NCBI RefSeq assembly: GCF_002259705.1
Contig: NZ_MWWT01000008.1
Span: forward strand, 1-64,000
Length of the DNA: 64,000 nt
Source: Alloscardovia macacae
GTDB taxonomy: Bacteria > Actinomycetota > Actinomycetes > Actinomycetales > Bifidobacteriaceae
Direction: 5' to 3'
The position numbers were made by a program, and so were the translations under genes. The notes under the pieces were generated by a model, which worked only from the letters and a program-made list of their open reading frames with translations, ran no database searches and was not told the DNA's origin. This document shows positions 27,982 through 36,951 of this stretch, piece by piece (the stretch's first letter is position 1; each line of letters begins with the position of its first letter).

Positions 27982-30624
27982 CTAGGCGCGCAGGACAGCA
28001 CCTACAGCTTCTGCAGCAGCGATAATCTGCGCACGAACGGCCTCCGTATCCGAGGCATCCAGTGTGCGGTCCTGAGCGCGGAACGTCACCGCATACGCCA
28101 GAGACTTCTTACCGAGGCCTACGCCTGGTCCTACGAAGACATCGAAGAGATCGATGGATTCCAGGAGGTCTCCTGCAGCCTTACGCACGACGGTACTCAT
28201 CTCCTCCGAGGTCATCTCCACAGGTACGATGAATGCGAAGTCCTGGTGCACTGGAGGGTACGTGGACACTGGCTTCGCCTGCAGAGGCTGGTACTTTACC
28301 GCTGCGAAGAGAGCGTCGAGGTCCAGTTCGAAAGCTGCCGTGTGTGATGGAAGTCCGAGGGACTCGATGACGTGCGGATGCAGCTCGCCCACGCGACCCA
28401 CGGTCACGTCGCCGGCACCTTCTGCCACCTTCACGTACGCGAAGCGTCCTGGATGCCAGGTCGCTGGCACGTCCTCGCCGAAGACCTGCGTGAGGCTCAG
28501 GTGTGCTGCCAGGCGCTCGGAGATGCGCGTCACTGCTTCCACAGCATCCGTCCAGTCGGCCGTACGCTTTTCACCCATCCAGCCGGTCTCCTGGACGGTG
28601 CCCGTAAAGACTGCTGCCACGTGGAGCGGCTGCTTCGGCAGGCCTGCGTCCAGAGCTGCGAGTTCTTCGTCGCTCGGGCGCACTCCACCAGGAAGTGCTG
28701 GGATGGCTGGAGCCTGAGGATCCCACTCGAAGACGTGGCCCAGTTCGTAGGAGCTGGCCTGGAGGTTACCACGGCGGAAGTTACGCTGAACAGTGCGCAT
28801 GAGCGTGAGCAGTACGTCACGGCGCAGATATGGGCGGTCTCCTGCCAGTGGATTTTCGAGCTCCACACTCACTGGGATAATCTCCTCAGCGTTCAGAGCG
28901 AAGTCCTTAAAGTCTTCCTCGCCCACGAATGGGTAACTGATGGTCTCCGTGAGGCCATACTCGGCGAGGGTATCTGCCACCTGACGGCGGCGCAGCTGCG
29001 AGTCCGTCAGACCCGAGTGGCCTGCAGCCGAGGCTGGCACTGCTGGTACCGTGACCGCTATCTGGTCGTAGCCCACGAGGCGAGCCACTTCTTCCACGAG
29101 GTCGCATGGCTCGGTGATGTCTGGGCGCCAGGTCGGAGGGGTGACGCGGAAGGTGTCCACCTCGCCGTCGCCAGCAGCCTCCCCTGCCTCCACCGTGCAG
29201 CCCACATCTTCGAGAATACGCTGAATCTCCTCAGCAGAGGTATCCAGACCCGTCAGGCGTGCCACTTCCGAGGTGCGGAAGGTGATGGCTTCTGGAGCAC
29301 TCGTCGCATCGATATCCGTAGGGTACGAGGATGCAAGTCCGCCGCACACACTCGTGAGCATCTCGGCAGCTTCATACACGGCTGCTGCCTGCAGCTTCGT
29401 GTCTACGCCACGCTCGAAGCGTCGGCTGGCCTCAGATGGAATCTTATGGCGGCGAGCAGAGCGCGCTATGGAGATAGGGTCGAAGTGTGCACCTTCGAGC
29501 AGCACATTCGTGGTCTCAGCGGTCACTTCACCGTAGAGGCCACCCATCACACCGGCGATGCCGAGGATGCGCGAGCCCTTTTCACCGTTTGGCGAGTCCG
29601 TGATGAGCAGGTCTTCTGAGACGAGCTCATGCTCTTTACCATCCAGCGTGGTGAGCTTTTCGCCATCCACGGCGCGGCGCACCACGATAGGCTGCTCTAT
29701 CTTATCGAGATCATACGCGTGCAGCGGCTGACCCACGTCCAGCATGACATAATTGGTCACATCCACAGCAGCAGACAGCGGACGCATGCCCGAACGCAGC
29801 AAGCGCTGACGCACGAGCGAGCTCGACTGCGCGGACGCATTAATACCACGCACCGTGCGCGCATAGTAGCGGTCGCAGCCTGGAACGCCGTGGATAGGAT
29901 TCGTATCCTCGATGATGACCTGCACTTCCGAACCTTCCGAACCATCCGAAGCCGAAAGCTCCTCAGCGCATGCAGCATACTCGAGCGCCTTATCCGTAAA
30001 AGGAGCGCCCGTCGAATGATGGAACTCGCGCGCCACGCCACGGTAGCTGAAGGCATACCCGCGGTCTGGAGTAATGTTTATCTCCAGGGTAGGCTCATGC
30101 AGTCCGAGGATCTCCATAGCATCCTGACCAGGCTCGAGCGCGTCATACTGCTCCTGAGTCAGGCCATACTGGCTGAACAGGATGATGCCGTTGTGGTCAG
30201 ACCCCAGTCCCAGCTCACGCTCCGAAGCGCACATACCGTTCGAGATGTGGCCGTAGGTCTTACGCGGCTCTATCTTAAAATCTCCAGGAAGGACAGCGCC
30301 TGGCAGGGTCACGACCACCTTCTCGCCAGCCTTAATGTTCGGTGCGCCGCAGACGATGCCGCGTGGCACCTTATGTCCGTCTTCGTCGAGGACGTTATGC
30401 TCGCCCACGTCCACCTGACACCAGTTGATAACCTTACCGTTCTTCTGTGGCTCAGGAACGAGTTCCTTCACGTAGCCCACCACGATAGGTCCGGTCACCT
30501 GCGAGGTGTGAATCTCTTCTTCTTCCAGGCCCACCTTCACGAGGTCAGCGGCGAGCTGATGGTATGTTTCACTGTCTGGCACGGCCACATGGTCGCGCAG
30601 CCAATTCATATCGAGTAATGGCAT
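27982..30624 (-). CDS. pheT: Phenylalanyl-tRNA synthetase beta subunit
   Basis: The 880-residue beta chain of PheRS, which forms the tetramer with PheS. It has the N-terminal tRNA-binding/EMAP-like domain (IVVGYVKELVPEPQ to GMCASERELGLG, residues 45-160), B3/B4 editing domain, B5 domain and the C-terminal anticodon-binding ferredoxin-like domain (STYPPVHQDFAFIVP, near residue 790). It is somewhat longer than the typical 800. An internal ATG five codons later is an alternative start. It follows pheS by 90 nt of tandem repeat-bearing spacer. Confidence 0.96.
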   Translation of the reverse strand: MPLLDMNWLRDHVAVPDSETYHQLAADLVKVGLEEEEIHTSQVTGPIVVGYVKELVPEPQKNGKVINWCQVDVGEHNVLDEDGHKVPRGIVCGAPNIKAGEKVVVTLPGAVLPGDFKIEPRKTYGHISNGMCASERELGLGSDHNGIILFSQYGLTQEQYDALEPGQDAMEILGLHEPTLEINITPDRGYAFSYRGVAREFHHSTGAPFTDKALEYAACAEELSASDGSEGSEVQVIIEDTNPIHGVPGCDRYYARTVRGINASAQSSSLVRQRLLRSGMRPLSAAVDVTNYVMLDVGQPLHAYDLDKIEQPIVVRRAVDGEKLTTLDGKEHELVSEDLLITDSPNGEKGSRILGIAGVMGGLYGEVTAETTNVLLEGAHFDPISIARSARRHKIPSEASRRFERGVDTKLQAAAVYEAAEMLTSVCGGLASSYPTDIDATSAPEAITFRTSEVARLTGLDTSAEEIQRILEDVGCTVEAGEAAGDGEVDTFRVTPPTWRPDITEPCDLVEEVARLVGYDQIAVTVPAVPASAAGHSGLTDSQLRRRQVADTLAEYGLTETISYPFVGEEDFKDFALNAEEIIPVSVELENPLAGDRPYLRRDVLLTLMRTVQRNFRRGNLQASSYELGHVFEWDPQAPAIPALPGGVRPSDEELAALDAGLPKQPLHVAAVFTGTVQETGWMGEKRTADWTDAVEAVTRISERLAAHLSLTQVFGEDVPATWHPGRFAYVKVAEGAGDVTVGRVGELHPHVIESLGLPSHTAAFELDLDALFAAVKYQPLQAKPVSTYPPVHQDFAFIVPVEMTSEEMSTVVRKAAGDLLESIDLFDVFVGPGVGLGKKSLAYAVTFRAQDRTLDASDTEAVRAQIIAAAEAVGAVLRA

Positions 30625-30639
30625 GTTTTACGTTTCTTT

Positions 30640-30672
30640 CTGTACGTGTGCTGTACGTGTGCTGTACGTGTG
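30640..30672. repeat. 11-bp tandem repeat in the pheS-pheT spacer
   Basis: Three perfect copies of CTGTACGTGTG, plus a partial fourth ending at 30677, lie in the intra-operon spacer. Confidence 0.9.
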
Positions 30673-30714
30673 CTGTAAGTCCGTCTGTCCGCTTATCCGC
30701 GCTGAATGTCAGCT

Positions 30715-31782
30715 CTACTCGCCCATGGCGAACTGCTGGCTAAAGCGCACGTCGCCTTCTACGAGATCATGCATATCATTAATGTCGTGGCGCAGCAGCA
30801 GTGTGCGCTCCATACCCACGCCGAACGCGAATCCGGAGTACACCTCAGGGTCGATACCAGCCGAGCGAAGCACATTCGGGTTCACCATGCCGCAGCCGCC
30901 CCACTCTATCCAGCCTGGACCGCCCTTCTTATCCGGGAACCACAGGTCCAGCTCAGCGCTTGGCTCTGTGAATGGGAAGTAGCTCGGACGCAGGCGCGTC
31001 TTCGCATCCGGACCGAACATGGCCACAGCGAGCTTATCGAGCACACCCTTCAGGTCTGCCATGGTCAGGCCCTTATCCACGGCCAGAGCTTCGCACTGGT
31101 GGAAGACTGGCGTATGCGTGGCGTCGAGCTCGTCGGTACGGAACACGCGCCCTGGGCACGCGATGTACAGTGGCACACCACGGCTGAGCAGCGAGCGCGC
31201 CTGCACTGGCGAGGTATGCGTGCGCATCACCATGTTCGACCCCACGAAGCCTGCGGAGTCTTTCGCCTGGTTTCCCTTAATGTAGAAGGTGTCCTGCATC
31301 TGACGTGCTGGATGGTCTGGACCGAAGTTCAGCGCGTCGAAGTCATGCCATTCCGTCTCCACTTCTGGGCCTTCTGCTATCTGCCAGCCCATGGATACGA
31401 AGAAGTCTTCCACATCTTCGAGCAGCTTCGGCAGCGGGTGGCGTGCGCCCAGAGGCTGACGCTTCACTGGCTGGGTCATATCCACGGTTTCTGCGGCGAG
31501 AGCTGCCTTTTCGAGTGCTTCTTTAATCTGGCTTTCATGCTCGGCGAAGGCGCGGCCGAAGTCTGCACGCAGCTTTCCTACGACTTTTCCGGCTTCCTTT
31601 TTGCGTTCTGCAGCGAGCGCGCCGATGGCCTTACTCGCCTGCGCCATCACCGAGCTGCCTCCTGCGTACTCGCTGCGCAGGGCCTTCAGCTCGTCGAGCG
31701 TCTTTACTGTCTTCAGTTTTTCTATGCCTTCGCGGACGGCGTTTTCCACCGCTTGAGCGTCGAACTGGATATCCTCAGCCAC
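30715..31782 (-). CDS. pheS: Phenylalanyl-tRNA synthetase alpha subunit
   Basis: The 355-residue catalytic subunit of PheRS. It has an N-terminal coiled-coil that binds tRNA (residues 1-100) and a class II catalytic core: HPLPKLLEDVEDFFVSMGW, motif 2 VFRTDELDATHTPVFHQCE, and motif 3 GFAFGVGMERTLLLRH near residue 325. Length is normal. It is the first gene of the phe operon. The upstream 141-nt gap holds a short palindrome (AGACTTTAGGTCT) near 31857. Confidence 0.96.
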   Translation of the reverse strand: MAEDIQFDAQAVENAVREGIEKLKTVKTLDELKALRSEYAGGSSVMAQASKAIGALAAERKKEAGKVVGKLRADFGRAFAEHESQIKEALEKAALAAETVDMTQPVKRQPLGARHPLPKLLEDVEDFFVSMGWQIAEGPEVETEWHDFDALNFGPDHPARQMQDTFYIKGNQAKDSAGFVGSNMVMRTHTSPVQARSLLSRGVPLYIACPGRVFRTDELDATHTPVFHQCEALAVDKGLTMADLKGVLDKLAVAMFGPDAKTRLRPSYFPFTEPSAELDLWFPDKKGGPGWIEWGGCGMVNPNVLRSAGIDPEVYSGFAFGVGMERTLLLRHDINDMHDLVEGDVRFSQQFAMGE

Positions 31783-31923
31783 GTTTACCTTCCTTCATAC
31801 CTTCCGTAGAGCGCCGTGAGAGCGCGCGGGAACTGTATGCCATTTTTCCTTCTGGGTTAGACTTTAGGTCTATCTTTCCTCCCCGCGTGTGATTCGCGAC
31901 GGGAACGGAAGAATTGACCTCAG

Positions 31924-32763
31924 CTAAGCGTGCGCACGCAGCGCAAACGCGTACAGCAGAATAGACGCGCTCATGGCCACGTTCAGAGACTCGGCCTGAC
32001 CATAGAGCGGAATGACAGCCGCGCGATTACACGCGTCCACAAGCTCAGGCTCTAGCCCGCGCGCCTCGTTCCCGAACAGCACCACTTGCGAGCGGCGGAA
32101 GTCCGTCTGGTCGAGCACCGTATTCAGCTCCATAACCTGCGTATTTGTCGTCCCATACACGTCAGCGGCTGTGAGCACAGCCTGAATGCGCTCGCACCAC
32201 TCGAAGAACTGCTCCTCACTCATGCTCACCACAGGAACGTGGAAGAGCGAGCCGGCGGTGGAGCGGATGACCTTCGGATTCAGCACGTCCACGCAGTCTC
32301 CCACGAGGACCACTGCCCCACAGCCAGCCGCATCTGCCGCACGGATGATAGTGCCCGCATTCCCTGGATCGCGCAGCTGCCAGCAAGCCGCCACGAGCGA
32401 ACCATTCTTCACATAAAAGTCTTCCGGATCCCTCTCCACAGCCTCAGCACGCGCCACCGCCACGATACCCTGGCAGTCCTTACTCATGGCCAGCAGCACC
32501 TCATCTGTGGCCTTATGCACGTAAATGCCTGCGAGCATGGCCTCGTTCGCCAGGTCCTTGAGTACAGGTGCATCCTCATACTGCTCATGAATGTAGAGGT
32601 CGCGCACGTCCGAGGGTGCGAAGCGGATCAGCTCACGCACAGACTGCGGACCTTCTACGAGAAAAAGTCCCGTCTTCTTCCTCGCTTTGCGCGCGGACAG
32701 CTCCGCGACGTGACGCACGCGTGTGGCGCGAGGATTATCCATGACTTCGTTCTGCAGTGGCAT
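31924..32763 (-). CDS. SpoU/TrmH family RNA 2'-O-methyltransferase
   Basis: A 279-residue SPOUT methyltransferase. The N-terminal substrate-binding domain has GLFLVEGPQSVREL, and the SPOUT knot shows WQLRDPGNAGTIIRAADAAG, VVLFGNEARGLEPELV and ESLNVAMSASILLYAF in order. Such proteins methylate tRNA or 23S rRNA; the exact target cannot be read. An ATG seven codons later is an alternative start. The spacer upstream carries 10-12 bp tandem repeats. Confidence 0.92.
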   Translation of the reverse strand: MPLQNEVMDNPRATRVRHVAELSARKARKKTGLFLVEGPQSVRELIRFAPSDVRDLYIHEQYEDAPVLKDLANEAMLAGIYVHKATDEVLLAMSKDCQGIVAVARAEAVERDPEDFYVKNGSLVAACWQLRDPGNAGTIIRAADAAGCGAVVLVGDCVDVLNPKVIRSTAGSLFHVPVVSMSEEQFFEWCERIQAVLTAADVYGTTNTQVMELNTVLDQTDFRRSQVVLFGNEARGLEPELVDACNRAAVIPLYGQAESLNVAMSASILLYAFALRAHA

Positions 32764-32794
32764 AAGGTCCGCTTTCTGTGTGGTTCGGCGTGAT

Positions 32795-32827
32795 TCTGAG
32801 TACGCGCGAGTACGCGTAGAGTACGCA
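32795..32827. repeat. GAGTACGCG tandem repeats in spacer
   Basis: Three imperfect units, GAGTACGCGC, GAGTACGCGTA and GAGTACGCAGT, fill the spacer between the ECF transporter gene and the methyltransferase gene. Confidence 0.75.
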
Positions 32828-32834
32828 GTAGCTC

Positions 32835-34985
32835 TTAGATGAGGTTACCGAATAAATTCATACTGCCACTATAATACGCCACACCCAGCGATAGGAGTGG
32901 AATGGCTACGGCGAGCGCGTATGCGAACCAGTCCAGAGCGCTCGTGCGCGAGATGCGCACGAGCGTGCGCTGCACATCCGCGCCAAAACCGCGCGCCTGC
33001 ATGACGAGCGACAGTGTGGTGGAGCGGCGCACCGCCAGAATGAGGATGCTCAGCGCATCGCTGAACAGCTGACGGAACTTCGAGCGCGTGTGCAGCCCTC
33101 GAATGGTGCGCGCCTGGTGGATGCACTCGAGGTCTTCTTTCAGCAGTGGCAGCAGGCGGAATCCGGCCAGCGCCGCGTACACGAAGCGGTCCGAAAGATG
33201 GAGCTTCTGGACGAAGGCGTCCGCGAGGTCTGTAGGGTCTATGCCCATAACGAGCACCACGGCAGGCGCACTCATGGCCAGCACGCGGATGGCGGTGGCT
33301 GAGGCGAGCACCGGATCATGCTGTGCGTTATGAATGATGACGGTGAGGAAGGACCCTGCCGCTCCGATGAGCATAGGCCACGTGTAGAGCGCCAGCTTTT
33401 TCGGACTAAAGCCGAGTGCGAGGAGCACGACGAGTATGGCACCGAGCGCTACACTCGCGGATACCACGTCCAGCGAGATGATGAGCGGCAGCCCCACGAG
33501 AAGTCCTGTAAAGAATCGCGTGAGCGGGTTTAGCCGCGCCACGATGCGAGACGGACTGTCCACGCGCGTGTCCTTATCCTCGTGATTCTCGTCATACGTG
33601 CGCGCGGGGATGACGAGTTCGCGTGCGCCGAGCGCGTCGATGAACGCGCGGTCGTGCGTGACGGTGATGACGCAGGTGCCCTCGTCTCTGAGCTTCGCGA
33701 ACATTTTTACGAGCGTGAGCCATGTGCGCGGATCCTGACCGTAGGTCGGCTCGTCTACGAGGAGAATTTTCGGTTTCGCTTCGATGGCGCACGCGACCGT
33801 GAGCCTGCGCTTCTGGCCGCCGCTCAGCGAGTACGGGTTCTGCGCCTGCTGCTCGGCGAGGTCATAGTAGGCGAGCCGTTCTTTCGCCTTGTATGCCAAT
33901 TCCTCCTCATCCTTCGCTAGTTCGGGATGCGAGATGCGCAGTGCACTTTCCATCTCCCCCAGTACCGTGTTTGTGACGAACTGATGCTCCGGATTCTGGA
34001 AGACGTACTGGATGCGCTCGGCGAGCTGATGGCTGTCCCAGTCGGAGGGGTGTGCGCTCGGCAGGTCTGCTCGGATGGCGTCGCTAACGCGTACTTCTCC
34101 TGCCAGAGCGGGAAGCAGACCAGCGAGAGTGAGAGACAGCGTGGTCTTTCCTGCACCATTCACTCCCGTAATAGCCGTCACTTCGTGTGTATGGAAGTGG
34201 GTCGTGAGCGGGTAGGACAGCGGCTCTCCTGCATAGCCGAAGCTGAGGTTCTGTGCTTCGAGTGCTTTCGGACCATGTGGTCTCGTGGAAGCGTACCGAC
34301 CTGCATAATCCTCGAAGTCCACCTGCTCTCCGAGAGCTATGCGGCGCTCGACGATGCCATCCCACGCCTGCACGTTATGATCCACGACCAAAAGCGTGGC
34401 TCCCGTCTGACGTGCTGCATCGGCTATGGCATCCACCACACACTGAACGCCATCCGGGTCGAGGTTCGCCGTCGGCTCGTCACAGATAATGACGTCGGGG
34501 CGCATCACCATGATGCTCGCTATGGCCAGCCTCTGTGTCTGGCCGCCCGAGAGGTGCTGCGCGAGACGCTGGGGAGATATCCCATGCTCGGCGTCGAGGT
34601 CCACAGTGTGGAGAGCTTCTTCAGTTCGCGTGAGAATTTCCTCGCGCTCTACCCCAAGGTTCTCCCCACCAAACGTGGCATTATCCTGGACGCGCGCGAA
34701 AATGACCTGGCTTTCTGGATTCTGCAGAATAAGTCCCACGCGACCGCGCGCCTGGAGGGCTGGAGTATCATCTATAGTGATACTTCCGCGGGATTCGCCT
34801 CCTTCATCTGCAGAGCCGAGGATGCCAGCTATGGCCTGAAGTACTGTACTTTTCCCCCAGCCGGAGCGGCCGGTGAGAAGAACCTTCTCTCCAGCCGCCA
34901 CATTCAGGGTGAGGTCCTCCACTGCCCACGCATCATTCAGCGGGTAGCGGTAGGACCAGTTCTTTATCTCTATGCGAGAGCCCAC
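32835..34985 (-). CDS. ECF transporter fusion: two ATPases plus T-component (YkoD-YkoC type)
   Basis: A 716-residue fusion of the whole energising module of an ECF vitamin transporter. ATPase 1 (1-235): Walker A GRSGWGKST, LSGGQ, DEPTANLD. ATPase 2 (about 245-470): Walker A GVNGAGKTT, LSGGQKRRL, DEPTYGQD; the Walker B position lacks the usual Asn-Leu. T-component (about 485-716): five or so membrane segments and the coupling motifs IHQARTIRG and VMQARGFG. It starts with GTG directly after the ykoE stop. The substrate, inferred from YkoE and the TPP riboswitch, is thiamine or its pyrimidine HMP. Confidence 0.9.
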   Translation of the reverse strand: MGSRIEIKNWSYRYPLNDAWAVEDLTLNVAAGEKVLLTGRSGWGKSTVLQAIAGILGSADEGGESRGSITIDDTPALQARGRVGLILQNPESQVIFARVQDNATFGGENLGVEREEILTRTEEALHTVDLDAEHGISPQRLAQHLSGGQTQRLAIASIMVMRPDVIICDEPTANLDPDGVQCVVDAIADAARQTGATLLVVDHNVQAWDGIVERRIALGEQVDFEDYAGRYASTRPHGPKALEAQNLSFGYAGEPLSYPLTTHFHTHEVTAITGVNGAGKTTLSLTLAGLLPALAGEVRVSDAIRADLPSAHPSDWDSHQLAERIQYVFQNPEHQFVTNTVLGEMESALRISHPELAKDEEELAYKAKERLAYYDLAEQQAQNPYSLSGGQKRRLTVACAIEAKPKILLVDEPTYGQDPRTWLTLVKMFAKLRDEGTCVITVTHDRAFIDALGARELVIPARTYDENHEDKDTRVDSPSRIVARLNPLTRFFTGLLVGLPLIISLDVVSASVALGAILVVLLALGFSPKKLALYTWPMLIGAAGSFLTVIIHNAQHDPVLASATAIRVLAMSAPAVVLVMGIDPTDLADAFVQKLHLSDRFVYAALAGFRLLPLLKEDLECIHQARTIRGLHTRSKFRQLFSDALSILILAVRRSTTLSLVMQARGFGADVQRTLVRISRTSALDWFAYALAVAIPLLSLGVAYYSGSMNLFGNLI

Positions 34986-35639
34986 TTATGCGCGCTCCCT
35001 TGTGGCTCCAGTAGCCTTAGCGCGCACATCGCGTCCCGACTCGAAGTGGTCGAGAGCACCCGTCTGCGCGATGCCGAGATATAGCCACCACACGAAGAAT
35101 CCCGCGAAGACAGCGCCAGAGATGAGCGTGGTGATGAGGTTCATCGCTCCGTACGGACCATTCCAGTCGATGGCCTGCAGGTTCGTGAAGAAGGTGTATC
35201 CCCAGCATGCGAGCCCTGCTACCGTTCCCGACAGGACAGTAATCCACAGATTCCACACCTTATAGGCCACCGCGAGGAAAACGACCTCGGCCGCGATGCC
35301 CTGGACGAGACCTGTGAGGAAGGTGGCCGTACCGCCCCACGAGTTTCCGAGGAGAGACTCGAGGATAGCCGCCACGACCTCTGCGTAAATGGCAGCGCCA
35401 GGCTTGCGCACGATGATGAGCGCCAGAGGAGCAGCGAAAAGCCACAGACCATTAATCACACCCCAGAGTCCTGGAATAAAGGAATCCAGCACAGAGATAG
35501 GTCCATACGCGAGGGCTGCCAGCCAGTAAATGAGCGAGCTCGCCACGCCTATGACGCTGGCTACAGTGATATCCACGACGCGCCACTTCAGGCTCCGCGT
35601 GGTCGCAGCAGATGCAGTTACAGGTGAAGAAGTGTTCAT
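34986..35639 (-). CDS. ykoE: YkoE-type S-component, thiamine/HMP ECF transporter
   Basis: The 217-residue substrate-binding membrane subunit. About six membrane segments can be seen, for example ITVASVIGVASSLIYWLAAL, GVINGLWLFAAPLALIIV and LWITVLSGTVAGLACWGY. EVVAAILESLLGNSWGG is characteristic of the YkoE family. The ATG at 35639 follows AGGAGGCACTT, and that Shine-Dalgarno can be sequestered by the leader (see the riboswitch entry). The energising subunits follow without a gap. Confidence 0.88.
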   Translation of the reverse strand: MNTSSPVTASAATTRSLKWRVVDITVASVIGVASSLIYWLAALAYGPISVLDSFIPGLWGVINGLWLFAAPLALIIVRKPGAAIYAEVVAAILESLLGNSWGGTATFLTGLVQGIAAEVVFLAVAYKVWNLWITVLSGTVAGLACWGYTFFTNLQAIDWNGPYGAMNLITTLISGAVFAGFFVWWLYLGIAQTGALDHFESGRDVRAKATGATRERA

Positions 35640-35701
35640 AAGTGCCTCCTATGATCGTTCGGTCATCACACACCACCATGATGTGCGTGAGGCACGGGTT
35701 T

Positions 35702-35848
35702 CATGACGTCCGTGCGCCGGCATTACCCGGTATACGTTCTATCGGTCAGAAGATGGGGACGAATCCGCCTCATTCAGACGAACTCCGTCCCACACTTCAT
35801 ATCTCAGCTCGCATAACTCTTCAGCGTTACTCGAGCACCCGTGTCAGT
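35702..35848 (-). promoter_or_regulatory. TPP riboswitch of ykoE, translational
   Basis: On the minus strand: ACGGGTGCTCG, a P3 stem (GCTCG/CGAGC with inner TAAC/GTTA), then CTGAGA (35802-35807), an inserted hairpin GGGACG/CGTCCC (35756-35791), then GAACGTATACCGGGTAATGCC and GGCGCACGGACG. P4 is CGT/ACG, a covariant of the common CCT/AGG. Downstream, CCGTGCCTC can pair either with GCACGG of the aptamer or, through GTGCCTC, with GAGGCAC of the ribosome site. A TATACT -10 box lies at 35853-35858. Confidence 0.85.
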
Positions 35849-35891
35849 TTTTAGTATAGAGGAAGGGGTGGTTTTCCCCACTGTGCCAGAC

Positions 35892-36143
35892 TTAGATGGG
35901 AAAGAACCAGCGGATAATCCATGCGACTACGAACATACTTCCTAAAGATACTATCCACTTATACGGAAGTTCGTTCGTCTCTAGATAGCGTAGAAGTAGT
36001 CCCGTGGTAAGAAACATAAGTATCCACAAGCCAGCCACAGCTGTCTCTTTGTTAGGATACGCTCCCACTGCCACTCTAAAACCGATAAGATACATCACTC
36101 CCACCATGGCGAGACGAACGTATGCCCAGATGATTTTCATCAT
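35892..36143 (-). CDS. Small membrane protein, 83 residues
   Basis: An 83-residue hydrophobic protein with three likely membrane segments (VRLAMVGVMYLIGFRVAVG; VAGLWILMFLTTGLLLRY; WIVSLGSMFVVAWIIRWFF). The codon and base use is AT-richer than the neighbours. It starts 9 nt after the stop of the secreted protein upstream, with only a weak ribosome site (TAGGT), so it is probably coupled to it. No family recognised. Position and topology would fit an immunity or export partner (speculative). Confidence 0.6.
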   Translation of the reverse strand: MMKIIWAYVRLAMVGVMYLIGFRVAVGAYPNKETAVAGLWILMFLTTGLLLRYLETNELPYKWIVSLGSMFVVAWIIRWFFPI

Positions 36144-36152
36144 ACGTGTTAC

Positions 36153-36683
36153 CTACAAAAGTAATTCAAAAGCAGCACGTACTACTGGCCCTGCTATCCA
36201 TTCAGGCACACCAACCATAGAAAGCCCCTTGGTAAGAAAATCTTCACCCATGCCTTGAAGATTAATACCGATATTTATGGCTCTGAACAGGATATCATAT
36301 CCCAAAAATCTTTTAACCTGCACAGGCAGAGGAAGCTTATTAATCGTGGCATCCCAGCTCCTCTTCCCTATATGTTTAAGTGTTTTAAGGGCAGCTTTAA
36401 GAGCAGCTTTCGCTGCAAGCGACTTAGGCCCCCTCTCCTGCTTCAGTGAAGCATGCAAGTCCCGGACCTCTTGAATTTCATCAAGATAACCACGTGACTG
36501 CATCTGAGCATCAAAGACACGCTTAACCTCTGACCAGTTAACTTTTTCTAGTTCCTGCATAGTCCGCGAATTCGTAGAATTTTCTGCAGCCACTGCAGAG
36601 ACAGGATTATATACTGCTAACCCCATCATCAGTGCTAACACTGCACAAATAGAAACTAAAACTTTATGCATGTGATAACGCAT
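36153..36683 (-). CDS. Secreted cationic helical protein, unknown family
   Basis: A 176-residue protein with a signal peptide (HKVLVSICAVLALMMGLAVYNPVSAVAA, cleavage after about residue 32). The mature part has an acidic/coiled section (EIQEVRDLHASLKQERG), then a Lys/Ala-rich amphipathic stretch (AAKAALKAALKTLKHIGKR), then a mildly hydrophobic C-terminus ending WIAGPVVRAAFELLL. GGGAG six nt before the ATG supports the start. The region is clearly AT-richer than its surroundings, suggesting acquisition. I do not recognise the family; a membrane-active or antibacterial role is one possibility. Confidence 0.75.
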   Translation of the reverse strand: MRYHMHKVLVSICAVLALMMGLAVYNPVSAVAAENSTNSRTMQELEKVNWSEVKRVFDAQMQSRGYLDEIQEVRDLHASLKQERGPKSLAAKAALKAALKTLKHIGKRSWDATINKLPLPVQVKRFLGYDILFRAINIGINLQGMGEDFLTKGLSMVGVPEWIAGPVVRAAFELLL

Positions 36684-36855
36684 AAACGACTCCCTTGTTT
36701 CATAATTCTCTCGTCAAGAATTCTTTTGTTTTTATGCGCTCTCTCATCCACACTTGAGTGAACAGTTTTCATAGTATCATCAGACAAATTATTTAGTCAA
36801 GCATACTTACGTAATAATGAAGGGCAGAATTTACTCCCTAATCTACTCCCTATAC

Positions 36856-36895
36856 GAAAGGCTGCACACCCGCTTTTCAGCACGGTGCACAGCCT
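36856..36895 (-). terminator. Hairpin after the M20 peptidase gene
   Basis: Arms AGGCTGCACACC (36859-36870) and GGTGCACAGCCT (36884-36895) pair over 12 positions with two mismatches; TTTCG follows on the minus strand. Confidence 0.6.
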
Positions 36896-36951
36896 CTCTC
36901 AGCATGTTCCAGACTGGTCTGGAATGAGCTAAACGCGCCCTACTTTCGCGT

